From VGRW01 sp041498295 (GTDB taxonomy: Bacteria > Myxococcota_A > UBA9160 > SZUA-336): a stretch of 20,301 nucleotides of DNA. The notes below the pieces were generated by a model. That model worked only from the letters and a program-made list of their open reading frames with translations. It was not told the DNA's origin and ran no database searches. Every line of letters begins with the position of its first letter. Position 1 is the stretch's first letter. The position numbers were made by a program, and so were the translations under genes. Below, piece after piece: positions 12,621 to 19,864 of the stretch. Location of the stretch: positions 1 to 20,301 of the forward strand of contig JBGQIB010000082.1 of the NCBI GenBank assembly GCA_041498295.1, written 5' to 3'.

Positions 12621-12692
12621 GTGCGATGTCTCTCGCTCGTATTCGCGGCGTCCCTTCTGCTCGCCGGCTCCGCCCGCGCCGGGACGCCGTGA
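12621..12692 (+). pseudogene. Orphan signal peptide of a ten-cysteine gene, paralogue 7
   Basis: A GTG-initiated 23-codon frame: MRCLSLVF, AASLLLAG, SARAGTP, then TGA. It is a complete family signal peptide including the ARA|GT cleavage site and two residues beyond, after which the gene stops. It follows paralogue 6 by 6 nt in the same frame. The mature domain has been lost, next to the boundary with the convergent flavoprotein gene. A functional micro-peptide cannot be excluded, but truncation is simpler. Confidence 0.7.
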
Positions 12693-12696
12693 GCTC

Positions 12697-12715
12697 GCGC
12701 GCCTAGTAGGCGCGC
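12697..12715. terminator. Perfect 9-bp inverted repeat between convergent genes
   Basis: GCGCGCCTA-G-TAGGCGCGC. It spans the TAG stop of the minus-strand flavoprotein (12703-12705) and lies just after the paralogue 7 stop. Position and symmetry fit a bidirectional terminator; the loop is minimal and no T tract is present. A chance GGCGCGCC-rich palindrome is possible. Confidence 0.4.
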
Positions 12716-13137
12716 CAGCCGAAGCTCTTCTCGACCTCGATCCGGATCAGTGTCGGCTCGCCGTCGAAGAGTCGCGTCCGACCGCTAGCGTACTCCGGAT
12801 ACTTCGCGCGCAGCGCGTCGGCGACGGCGCGCGCCTCCGCCGAGTCCGCTCTCACGAGCGCGCCTTCCCCGTCGATCCGCAGCCACCAGAGCTTCGTCCA
12901 GTCTGCGTCGTAGTGATCGAGCAGGAGACACACGCGTGTGTCGCGGCGCAGGTTGCGCACGCGCGCGAGCTCCACGCCCCGCTTTGCCTTGCCGTCGATC
13001 GGCGACCAGAGCGCACCGCCGCTCTGCGCGAACACGATCGGCACGAGCTCGGGCCGGCCGTCCTCGCCGAGCGTCGCGAGGCGCGCGACCGGCCAGGTCG
13101 CCATGATCCGCTCGATCGTCGCGCGCTCGAGCTTCAC
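12703..13137 (-). CDS. PPOX-class (split beta-barrel) flavin/F420-type oxidoreductase
   Basis: 144 aa, a small pyridoxamine-5'-phosphate-oxidase-like protein. ARLATLGEDGRPELVPIVFA is the standard first strand pair. The PIDGKAKRGVELARVRNLRRDTRVCLLLDHYDADWTKLWWLRI block and the C-terminal pair of GEPTLIRIEVEKSFGWRAY match the F420-dependent PPOX subgroup annotated as TIGR03668-like. Members reduce substrates with F420H2 or bind flavin or heme. The start was taken as the second of two GTG codons (13137, giving MKLERATI); 13140 is equally possible. It begins a few nt after the apaG stop and is likely in one transcript with it. The cofactor is inferred from family resemblance only. Confidence 0.75.
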   Translation of the reverse strand: MKLERATIERIMATWPVARLATLGEDGRPELVPIVFAQSGGALWSPIDGKAKRGVELARVRNLRRDTRVCLLLDHYDADWTKLWWLRIDGEGALVRADSAEARAVADALRAKYPEYASGRTRLFDGEPTLIRIEVEKSFGWRAY

Positions 13138-13145
13138 CACCCGCC

Positions 13146-13535
13146 CTAGTGGATCGAGTACGGCTCGGCGAGCTGGAAGCGCGCGATCTCCGCCTCGAAG
13201 CGCTCGCCGCCCTCGGTCACCATCTGGTACGTGCCGCGCATGGAGCCGAACGGGGTCGTCAGGGGACACGCGGATGTGTATTCGAACGCTTGGCCGGGCG
13301 CGAGCACCGGCTGCTCGCCCACGACGCCGGGCCCGCGCACCTCCTCCGTGTGTCCCTCCGCGTCGGTGATCAGCCACGTACGCGAAACGAGCTGCACCGT
13401 CTCGCGCCCCTCGTTCGCGATGCGAATCGTGTACGCGAAGAAGAACTCGTTCATCATCGGGCGCGAGCGCTCGGGCACGTAGCGCGCCTGCACGTTCACG
13501 CGAATTCCGCGAGTGACCGCCTCCGAGTCGTTCAA
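13146..13535 (-). CDS. apaG: ApaG (Co2+/Mg2+ efflux-associated protein)
   Basis: 129 aa (E. coli ApaG 125). One fibronectin-III/beta-sandwich domain: FFFAYTIRIANEGRETVQLV, SRTWLITDAEGHTEEVRGPG, VVGEQPVLAPGQAFEYTSAC, and PLTTPFGSMRGTYQMVTEGG align along the whole family, ending AEPYSIH like the E. coli VPTLIH end. Biochemical role is poorly defined; E. coli mutants are cobalt resistant. I chose the TTG at 13535 (MNDSEAVTRGIRVNVQ) because GGAGGGG stands just upstream and the length then fits the family; the frame is open farther upstream but without coding character. Divergent from the amidase, with the flavoprotein gene downstream. Confidence 0.93.
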   Translation of the reverse strand: MNDSEAVTRGIRVNVQARYVPERSRPMMNEFFFAYTIRIANEGRETVQLVSRTWLITDAEGHTEEVRGPGVVGEQPVLAPGQAFEYTSACPLTTPFGSMRGTYQMVTEGGERFEAEIARFQLAEPYSIH

Positions 13536-13560
13536 GTCCCCTCCGCCGGGCGCATGGTAC

Positions 13561-13580
13561 GATGCGCCCATCGGGCGATC
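13561..13580. promoter_or_regulatory. Inverted repeat in the apaG/amidase divergent region
   Basis: GAT-g-CGCCC-atc-GGGCG-ATC, eight pairs with one bulged G. It overlaps a TACGAT hexamer (13558-13563) that could be the amidase -10 element, so it could be an operator or a 5' hairpin. The 60-bp region is the only place for both promoters. Confidence 0.35.
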
Positions 13581-13595
13581 CAGAGGAGAGCAGCG

Positions 13596-15053
13596 ATGAC
13601 CGAACTGGCGTTCCGCAGCGCGACCGAGCTCGTCAACATGTTGCGCCGGCGCGAGCTCTCGAGCCGCGAGCTGCTCGACGTGCTGCTCGCGCGCATTGCA
13701 AAGCACGGCAAGGCGCTGAATGCGGTCGTCGCGCTCGACGAGGAGCGCGCGCGCTCCGACGCCGCGGCCGCCGACGAAGAGCTCGCGCGCGGTCGGGCGC
13801 GCGGACCGCTGCACGGTCTGCCGATCACGATCAAGGACACGTTCGAGACCGCGGGCCTGCGCACGACCGCGGGCGCGCCCGAGCTCGCGAACCACGTCCC
13901 GACCCGCGACGCCGACGCCGTCGCGCGCTTGCGGCGCGCGGGCGCGATCGTGTTCGGCAAAACGAACGTGCCCTTCATGGCCGGTGACTGGCAGAGTTTC
14001 AACGAGATTTACGGCACGACGAACAACCCGTGGAATGCGGCGCGCGTTCCCGGCGGCTCCTCGGGCGGCGCGGCAGCGGCCGTCGCGACGGGCGAGACAC
14101 CGCTCGAGCTCGGCAGCGACATCGGCGGCTCGATCCGTGTGCCTTCCCACTGGTCGGGCGTCTGCGGTCACAAGCCGACCTGGGGAGTCGTGCCGCAGCG
14201 CGGCCACATTCCGCCGCCGCCGGGCATGCTCGCCGCGCCTGACTTGAACGTGTGCGGGCCGATCGCGCGCAGCGTCGAAGATCTGTCACTCGCGCTCGAC
14301 GTGCTCGCGGGCCCGGGCGAGCTCGACGCGGTCGGCTGGCGGCTCGAGTTGCCGCCCGCGCGACACACCCGGCTCTCCGAGTACCGCGTGGCCGCGTGCT
14401 TCCACGACGACGCCTACCCGGTCGACGCCTCCGTGCGCGCACTGCTCGAAGCGGCGGTCGAGAGACTGCGGCGCGCGGGCGCAACCGTGCGCGTGCTCGA
14501 GAAGCTCCCCTTCGACATCAGCGCGGTGCGGCGCGCATACGACACACTGCTGCTGCCGCTCATGGCCGGGAGCTTCCCCGCGAATGCGCTCGCGGAGTTC
14601 AAGGCGATCGCCGATGCCGCCGCGCCCGATGATCCGAGTCCGTTCGTCGCCACCGCGCGCGCGTTCAGCGCGCGTCACACGGACTGGATGGTCGCGAACG
14701 AGATGCGCGAGCGACTGCGTGCGCAGCTGCACGACGCGTTCCGCGAGATCGACATTCTGCTACTGCCGGTGAATCAGCTGCCGGCGATCGCGCACTACCA
14801 CGAGCCCGCGATGCCTCTGCGCACGCTCACCGTGAACGGGAAGACGATCCGCTACACCGACCTGCTCGGTTGGATCGCGCCGGCGACGATGTGCAAGCTG
14901 CCCGCGAGCGTCGTACCCGTCGGCCGCACGCCAGAGGGACTGCCCGTCGGCATTCAGATCGTCGGCTCGCACCTCGAGGACCGGACCACCCTCGACTTCG
15001 CGCGCCGGCTCGCGGAGCTCACGGGCGGGTTCACGCCGCCGCCGGGCTTCTGA
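13596..15053 (+). CDS. Amidase (amidase signature family)
   Basis: 485 aa. The Ser-cisSer-Lys triad is intact with canonical spacing: Lys80 (GLPITIKDTF), Ser155 in PGGSSGGAAAA, and the nucleophile Ser179 in LGSDIGGSIRVP, the same 75- and 24-residue gaps as in FAAH. It hydrolyses an amide to acid plus ammonia or amine. KLPASVVPVGRTPEGLPVGIQ near the C-terminus is also a family hallmark. It has no signal peptide, so it is cytoplasmic. No GatA context (gatB/gatC absent; long insert typical of stand-alone amidases), so it is not the tRNA amidotransferase subunit. ATG at 13596 has AGAGGAGA 6 nt upstream. Its last 23 bp overlap the convergent MFS gene. Substrate unknown. Confidence 0.93.
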   Translation: MTELAFRSATELVNMLRRRELSSRELLDVLLARIAKHGKALNAVVALDEERARSDAAAADEELARGRARGPLHGLPITIKDTFETAGLRTTAGAPELANHVPTRDADAVARLRRAGAIVFGKTNVPFMAGDWQSFNEIYGTTNNPWNAARVPGGSSGGAAAAVATGETPLELGSDIGGSIRVPSHWSGVCGHKPTWGVVPQRGHIPPPPGMLAAPDLNVCGPIARSVEDLSLALDVLAGPGELDAVGWRLELPPARHTRLSEYRVAACFHDDAYPVDASVRALLEAAVERLRRAGATVRVLEKLPFDISAVRRAYDTLLLPLMAGSFPANALAEFKAIADAAAPDDPSPFVATARAFSARHTDWMVANEMRERLRAQLHDAFREIDILLLPVNQLPAIAHYHEPAMPLRTLTVNGKTIRYTDLLGWIAPATMCKLPASVVPVGRTPEGLPVGIQIVGSHLEDRTTLDFARRLAELTGGFTPPPGF

Positions 15054-16182
15054 AGCGCGCGAAGGCGACGCCGAGCGCGACGACGCAGAGGGCCGCCGCG
15101 ACGCCGTAGGTGCCGAGCGCGCCCGCGCGCGGCCACAGGGCCGTCGTGAATAGGAGCGGCGCGACCACGCGGGACAGAGCGGTCGCGCTTCCGTTCAGCC
15201 CCTGAGCTTCGCCCTGCGCGGACTCGGCCGCCCGTGACAGGAGCGCGTTCAAGGTGGGAGACAGAAGCGCGAAGCCGCTTGCCACCGCGAGGCCCGCCAC
15301 CGCGAACGAAGTCCAACCCGAGGCGAACGCGAAGGCGCCGAGGCCGGCGCCCATCACGGCGCAGCCTGCCGCGAACAGCGCCGCGTCGGAGACGCGTCCC
15401 GCGAGCGCGCGCACCAAGCCGCCCTGGACGAGCGCGCTCGCCAAGCCCATCGCGAAGAGCAGCCCCCCAACACCACGCGGTGTCGCACCGAGCAAGTCCT
15501 GCGCGAAGAAGCCGACCGTCGAGTCGACGGCGATGCGCGCGGTCTGAGTCAGAAACCCACACGCGAGAAACGGCGCGAGCGGAAGCGCGAGCGTGCCGAA
15601 GGACACCCGAGGCGCCTGCGCGCGCGCCTCGGCGGAGGCGCTCTCGGGCAACCAGAGCGCGACGGCGATCGCGTTGGCGAGTCCGATCGCCGCCGAGACG
15701 CGGTACGGCGCGCGCAGCCCGAACCACGACCAAGTGAGTAGGCCGAGCAGCGGTCCGAACGTGAGTCCCAGCCCGATCGCCGCGCCGAGATAGCCCATGC
15801 CCGTGCTGCGCTTGTCGGCGCTCGTCTCGTCCGCGATGTAAGCGAAGAGCGCGGGCAGCGCGGCCGCGGAAATCAGTCCGCCCAAGACGCGCGCGGCCAG
15901 GAGCTCGCTGAAGTCGCGCCCGAAGCTGAAGAGTCCGAAGCCCAGCGCGTAGCCGACGAGGCCAATCACGATCGCCGGCCGCCGCCCGCGGCGCGACGAG
16001 AAACGACCCCAGAACGGGCTCGCGACGAAGGAAGCCGCGGGGAACGCGGCGAGCAGCGCGCCGACGTACGCATCGGGAATGCCAAGGTCGCGGGTCAGGA
16101 ACGGCAGCACCGGAAAGAGCACGCTCAGCCCGAGCATGAGCACGAACGCAGTGAGTGCGGCGAGCACGATGGAGCGCGGCAT
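15031..16182 (-). CDS. MFS transporter, TetA/DHA1-like drug-efflux type
   Basis: 383 aa with about 12 hydrophobic segments. Between TM2 and TM3, GRFSSRRGRRPAI is the MFS motif A (GxLaDrxGrkxxl). FAYIADETSADKRSTGMGYLGAAIGLGLTFGPLLG contains the proton-antiporter-type motif C region of the DHA1/TetA group. The second half repeats the fold (FFAQDLLGATPRGVGGLLFA, LNALLSRAAESAQGEAQGLN). Likely exports a small hydrophobic or drug-like compound by proton antiport. Start ATG 16182 chosen because it leads directly into TM1; longer readings add a non-membrane extension that would overlap the divergent gene's promoter. Convergent 23-bp overlap with the amidase. Substrate unknown. Confidence 0.9.
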   Translation of the reverse strand: MPRSIVLAALTAFVLMLGLSVLFPVLPFLTRDLGIPDAYVGALLAAFPAASFVASPFWGRFSSRRGRRPAIVIGLVGYALGFGLFSFGRDFSELLAARVLGGLISAAALPALFAYIADETSADKRSTGMGYLGAAIGLGLTFGPLLGLLTWSWFGLRAPYRVSAAIGLANAIAVALWLPESASAEARAQAPRVSFGTLALPLAPFLACGFLTQTARIAVDSTVGFFAQDLLGATPRGVGGLLFAMGLASALVQGGLVRALAGRVSDAALFAAGCAVMGAGLGAFAFASGWTSFAVAGLAVASGFALLSPTLNALLSRAAESAQGEAQGLNGSATALSRVVAPLLFTTALWPRAGALGTYGVAAALCVVALGVAFARFRSPAAA

Positions 16183-16212
16183 GGGGCCGCGAGCTTGGCA
16201 CAGCGACCTCGG

Positions 16213-16240
16213 TCGAGAAAGCGCCGCGTACGGATAGAAT
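16213..16240 (+). promoter_or_regulatory. Candidate leaderless promoter (TCGAGA-N16-TAGAAT)
   Basis: TCGAGA 16213-16218 and TAGAAT 16235-16240. The -10 ends 6 nt before the ATG at 16247 and no Shine-Dalgarno is present, so the mRNA should begin at or next to the start codon. Confidence 0.5.
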
Positions 16241-16246
16241 GCAGCC

Positions 16247-18010
16247 ATGAGCGAGCGACCGACTCCGATCTTCCGCGGCTGCGGTGGCGCCGTATCGGCC
16301 GGACACCACCTGGCGGCGCAGATCGGCGCGCAGCTGCTCGCGGAGGGCGGCAATGCCGCGGACGCGGCGTGCGCGATGGGCTTCGCGCTGCAGGTGCTGG
16401 AGCCGACGATGAATGGCCCCGCGGGCGAGGTGCCCATCTTGGTGCACGTCGCGCGTGAAGGGCGTACCTACACGATTTCGGGTCAGGGCGGCGCGCCGGC
16501 GGCGGCGACCTGCGCGCGCTTCGCGGAGCTCGGGCTCGACTTGATCCCGGGGGACGGGCTGCTCGCGGCGACCGTACCCGCCGCGCTCGACGCGTGGTGT
16601 CTCCTGCTCGCGCGCTTCGGCAGCAAGCGCCTCGAGGACGTGCTCGCGCCCGCGCGCGCGCTCGCCGTGCGCGGCTATCCCATGTACCCGTTCCTGCGTT
16701 CGGTGCTCTCGTTTCTGGAGGCGCGCTTCCGCGCGGAGTGGCCGACGAGCGCCGCCGTGTATCTCCCCCTCCGCCGTGTCGGCGAGCTGCAGACGAACGC
16801 GGCGCTCGGCGAGTTTCTCGGGTCACTCATCGATGCGGAGCGCAGCGCCTCGGGCTCGCGCGAGACGAAGATCCGCGCGGCGCGCGACTCGTTCTATCGC
16901 GGGCGCGCGGCGGAGGAGATCGAACGCTTCATTTCGACGCCGGTGCGCGACGCGAGCGGCCGCGCGCACGCCGGCCTCCTGCGCGCGGACGACCTCGCCC
17001 ACTACGAGGGCGCCGTCGAGGAGCCCGCTTCCGCGCGCTATCGAGGCTCACAGGTATGGAAGTGCGGGCCATGGAGTCAGGGGCCCGTCTTCCTGCAGCA
17101 GCTCCGCCTACTCGAGGGCTTCGAGCTCGGCGCGTCAGGACAGAATTCCGCAGACACGCTGCACCTCGTCATCGAGTGCGCGAAGCTCGCCTTCGCCGAT
17201 CGCGAGGCGAGTTATGCGGACCCGCGCTTCGCCGATGTGCCGCTCGCCGAGCTGCTTTCGGACGCCTACACCGAAAAGCGACGCGCGCTGGTCGACCGCG
17301 CGCGCGCCTCGGACGAGCTGCGCCCGGGACTCGGACGCTTGCCGGCGGGTTGGCCGCGGATCGCGGAATCACTCGTGGGTCCGCAGGAGCCGCAGGCGCA
17401 AGCGGCGGCGCACGGGCGCGGCGACACCACGCATCTGGACGCGATCGACCGCGACGGCAACGCGGTGGCCGCCACGCCCTCGGGCGGTTGGATTCCATCG
17501 TCGCCGATCGTGCCGTCGCTCGGCTTCCCGGTCGGCACGCGCGCGCAGATGTTCGTGCTCGATCCCGCGCACCCGAACGCGCTCGCGCCGGGCAAGCGCC
17601 CGCGCACCACCTTGTCGCCCTCGCTCGCGCGCCTCGCCGACGGCCGATTCGTCGCGTTCGGCACGCCGGGCGGCGATCAGCAGGATCAGTGGACCCTGCA
17701 GTTCTTCCTGAACGTCGTCGATTTTCGCGCACGTGATCTGCAGAGTGCGATCGACGCGCCGACCGTGCACTCGCATCACATGCCGGACTCGTTCTACCCG
17801 CGCACCTCGCAGCCTCGCGTGGTGGCGGCCGAGTCACGTATCGCCGCCGAGGTGCTCGGCGAGCTCGAGCGGCGCGGTCACCGCGTGCGCCGCGGCGGTG
17901 CGTGGGAACACGGACGTGTGTTGGCCGTCGCGCGCGATCCGGCGACCGGCTGCTGCGAGGCGGCGGCCTCGCCGCGCTTCGCGATCGCGGCCGCCGCGGC
18001 GCTGCCCTAG
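16247..18010 (+). CDS. Gamma-glutamyltransferase-family Ntn-hydrolase, non-canonical
   Basis: 587 aa. The fold is the GGT family: EGGNAADAACAMGFALQVLEP near the N-terminus; GQGGAPAAAT; GDGLLAATVPAALDAW; IECAKLAFADREASYADPRF; and the self-cleavage/nucleophile site GRGDTTHLDAIDRDGNAVA with Thr394 as predicted N-terminal nucleophile. KRPRTTLSPSL and FGTPGGDQQDQW follow. Differences from true GGT: NGPAGEVPILV replaces the usual GGGGF segment, and the substrate carboxylate-binding Arg (DFRE-type) is replaced by SGQGGAP. The glutathione gamma-glutamyl pocket is therefore probably lost, and it may act as another amidohydrolase/acylase of this family. No signal peptide, unlike periplasmic GGT. The diguanylate cyclase gene starts 2 nt after its stop. 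Confidence 0.85.
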   Translation: MSERPTPIFRGCGGAVSAGHHLAAQIGAQLLAEGGNAADAACAMGFALQVLEPTMNGPAGEVPILVHVAREGRTYTISGQGGAPAAATCARFAELGLDLIPGDGLLAATVPAALDAWCLLLARFGSKRLEDVLAPARALAVRGYPMYPFLRSVLSFLEARFRAEWPTSAAVYLPLRRVGELQTNAALGEFLGSLIDAERSASGSRETKIRAARDSFYRGRAAEEIERFISTPVRDASGRAHAGLLRADDLAHYEGAVEEPASARYRGSQVWKCGPWSQGPVFLQQLRLLEGFELGASGQNSADTLHLVIECAKLAFADREASYADPRFADVPLAELLSDAYTEKRRALVDRARASDELRPGLGRLPAGWPRIAESLVGPQEPQAQAAAHGRGDTTHLDAIDRDGNAVAATPSGGWIPSSPIVPSLGFPVGTRAQMFVLDPAHPNALAPGKRPRTTLSPSLARLADGRFVAFGTPGGDQQDQWTLQFFLNVVDFRARDLQSAIDAPTVHSHHMPDSFYPRTSQPRVVAAESRIAAEVLGELERRGHRVRRGGAWEHGRVLAVARDPATGCCEAAASPRFAIAAAAALP

Positions 18011-18012
18011 CG

Positions 18013-18876
18013 ATGGGCGCGAGCCTCACGCGCGAGCGGAGCTACGGCGAAGCGCTGCGCGCGCTGGTCGGCGCGCTCGACAGCGCCGAAGTGAGTCGGC
18101 GGCTCCTGGCTGGCGCGCTCCGACTCGGGCAGGCGCGCGCCGGGGAGGTCGTGCTGCGCAGCGCCGACGGCAGTGAGCGGATGGCCGCGGTGCGCGGCCG
18201 CGTCCGAGGCGCCGACCGCGACGCGCCGGCGGACTGGGTGTTCGCGCTGCGCGTCATGCGCCGCGCGCTCGGCGAGCTGCGCCTGCGTGGCGTCCGCGCC
18301 AAAAGTGACTCGCTGCGGCGCGCGGTCGCCAGCCTCGCGAACGCCGGCGCGCTCGCGCTCGAGGGCGCGGCGGCGCACGAAGCGGCGCTGCTGCGCGCGG
18401 AGCGCGACCCACTCACGGGCCTCGCGAACCACGGCCGGCTCTGGGCCGCGCTCGAGCACGAAACGGCGCGCGCGGAGCGCTACGGCCGCTCCGTCTCGGT
18501 GGTCATGCTCGACGTCGACGGCTTCAAGAAGTTCAACGACCGGCACGGTCACCTCGCGGGCGACGAGGCGCTCGCGCGCGCGGCGCAGCTGGTGCGCGAG
18601 CGCTCGCGCGCGAGTGACGTCGCCGCACGCTACGGCGGCGATGAGTTCGCGCTCGTCCTGCCCGAGACCTCGAGCGCCGGCGCGCGTGCGGTCGCGGAGA
18701 AGATCCGCGCCTCGATCGAGGCGCTGCACCTCGGCACGGGCGGAGTCACCGTCTCGGCCGGCGTCGCGACGGCGCCCGACGACGGGCGCGCGGCCACGGA
18801 CCTCGTGCGCGCCGCGGACGCACGCCTGTACGTCGCGAAGGCCGGCGGCGGAAATCGCGTCGCCGCGGAGAGTTGA
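18013..18876 (+). CDS. Diguanylate cyclase (GGDEF domain)
   Basis: 287 aa. The C-terminal GGDEF domain runs about residues 130-285: RDPLTGLANHGRLWAALEHE; VVMLDVDGFKKFNDRHGHLAGDEAL; RYGGDEFALVLPET with the intact GGDEF at 208-212; VTVSAGVA; and ADARLYVAKAGGGNRV. It makes c-di-GMP from two GTP. The allosteric I-site RxxD is present as RASD (199-202), five residues before GGDEF, so product inhibition is expected. The N-terminal 130 residues are helical and GAF-like at best, with no membrane segment, so it is a cytoplasmic sensor of unknown input. It starts 2 nt after the GGT-family gene and must be co-transcribed with it. Confidence 0.93.
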   Translation: MGASLTRERSYGEALRALVGALDSAEVSRRLLAGALRLGQARAGEVVLRSADGSERMAAVRGRVRGADRDAPADWVFALRVMRRALGELRLRGVRAKSDSLRRAVASLANAGALALEGAAAHEAALLRAERDPLTGLANHGRLWAALEHETARAERYGRSVSVVMLDVDGFKKFNDRHGHLAGDEALARAAQLVRERSRASDVAARYGGDEFALVLPETSSAGARAVAEKIRASIEALHLGTGGVTVSAGVATAPDDGRAATDLVRAADARLYVAKAGGGNRVAAES

Positions 18877-18902
18877 GCGCGGGCTCTCCCGCCCCGTACA
18901 CT
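18873..18902 (+). promoter_or_regulatory. Candidate promoter (TTGAGC-N18-TACACT)
   Basis: TTGAGC overlaps the TGA stop of the diguanylate cyclase gene; TACACT ends at 18902. Start near 18909, just before GGAGG (18913-18917) and the ATG at 18923. Separates the LLM/thioesterase unit from the upstream pair. Confidence 0.45.
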
Positions 18903-18922
18903 GCCGGCCGCTGGAGGATGCG

Positions 18923-19864
18923 ATGGCGAGCGCGATGCAATTCGGAGCCACCCTGCCCCAAATCAAGCGCAGCTGGGCCGAGGCGCGGGCGGTCGCGGAG
19001 GAGCTCGACCAGCTCGGCTTCCACTCCGCCTGGGTCTGCGACCACGTCTACGGCGTGCCGGTTCCGACCCTGCCGATCTTCGAGGCATGGACCGAGCTCG
19101 CCGCGGTCGCGGCGATCACGTCGAAGGTCGAGCTCGGCACCTTGGTCAGCCCGCCGTTCTTCCGCAATCCGGCGATCCTCGCCAAGCAGATCGCGACGCT
19201 CGACCACATCTCGGGCGGGCGCGCAATCGTCGGCCTGGGCGCCGGCTGGTTCGAGGCGGAGTTCCGCGGCACGGGCAGTCCGTTCCCGCCGCTCGGCGAG
19301 CGCATGCGCGCGCTCGAGGAGACGGCGATCATCCTGCGGCGGCTCTTCAGCGACGAGCGCGTGACCTTCGAGGGCCGACACTTCCGCGTGTCGGACGCGG
19401 TCTGCGAGCCGAAGCCGCTGCGGCGCACGCCGATCCTGATCGGCGGCTCGGGCGAGAGGGTGCTGCTGCGCATCGCCGCGCAGCATGCGGACATCTGGAA
19501 CAACTTGGCCGTGTTCCAAGCGCAGCTCGGCGCGAAGGTCGAGGCGCTCAAGCGCCGCTGCGACGACGTGCAGCGCGACTTCGGCGAGCTGCGCGTCTCG
19601 CAGCAGTGCGTCGTGGTGATCGAGGACGACGAGGCGCGCGCACGCGAGTCACTCGAGAAGGCCAAGAAGATCTACGGCGGCCACATGGGCGGCGCGCTCG
19701 AGGAGCACGGCATCTGGGGCACGCCGGCGCGCGTGATCGACTGCATCGAGCGGCACCGAAAGCTGGGCGCGAGCCTGCTCGTGATCGAGTTCTTCGGACG
19801 GGATGCGCGCGTGCCGGCTCGACTGTTCGCGGAGAAAGTCCTGCCCGCGTTCGCGCGCGCGTGA
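18923..19864 (+). CDS. LLM-class (luciferase-like, F420-dependent type) oxidoreductase
   Basis: 313 aa, one TIM-barrel domain of the bacterial luciferase superfamily. FGATLPQIKRSWAEARAVAEELDQLGFHSAWVCDHV is the typical first block. LGTLVSPPFFRNPAILAKQIATLDHISGGRAIVGLGAGWFEAEF is the hallmark of F420-dependent LLM proteins (TIGR03560/03619-like). EPKPLRRTPILIGGSGERVLLRIAAQHADIWN follows. It likely catalyses hydride transfer or monooxygenation with F420 or FMN; which one cannot be decided from the sequence. ATG at 18923 has GGAGG 5 nt upstream; the ATG at 18935 is an alternative. Its TGA overlaps the GTG of the thioesterase gene (GTGA), so the two are translationally coupled. Confidence 0.9.
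   Translation: MASAMQFGATLPQIKRSWAEARAVAEELDQLGFHSAWVCDHVYGVPVPTLPIFEAWTELAAVAAITSKVELGTLVSPPFFRNPAILAKQIATLDHISGGRAIVGLGAGWFEAEFRGTGSPFPPLGERMRALEETAIILRRLFSDERVTFEGRHFRVSDAVCEPKPLRRTPILIGGSGERVLLRIAAQHADIWNNLAVFQAQLGAKVEALKRRCDDVQRDFGELRVSQQCVVVIEDDEARARESLEKAKKIYGGHMGGALEEHGIWGTPARVIDCIERHRKLGASLLVIEFFGRDARVPARLFAEKVLPAFARA

Noticed and set aside
13146..14207. A 353-residue extension of ApaG on the minus strand.
   Set aside because: It runs antisense through the amidase active-site region. A TTG with a strong Shine-Dalgarno gives the normal ApaG length.
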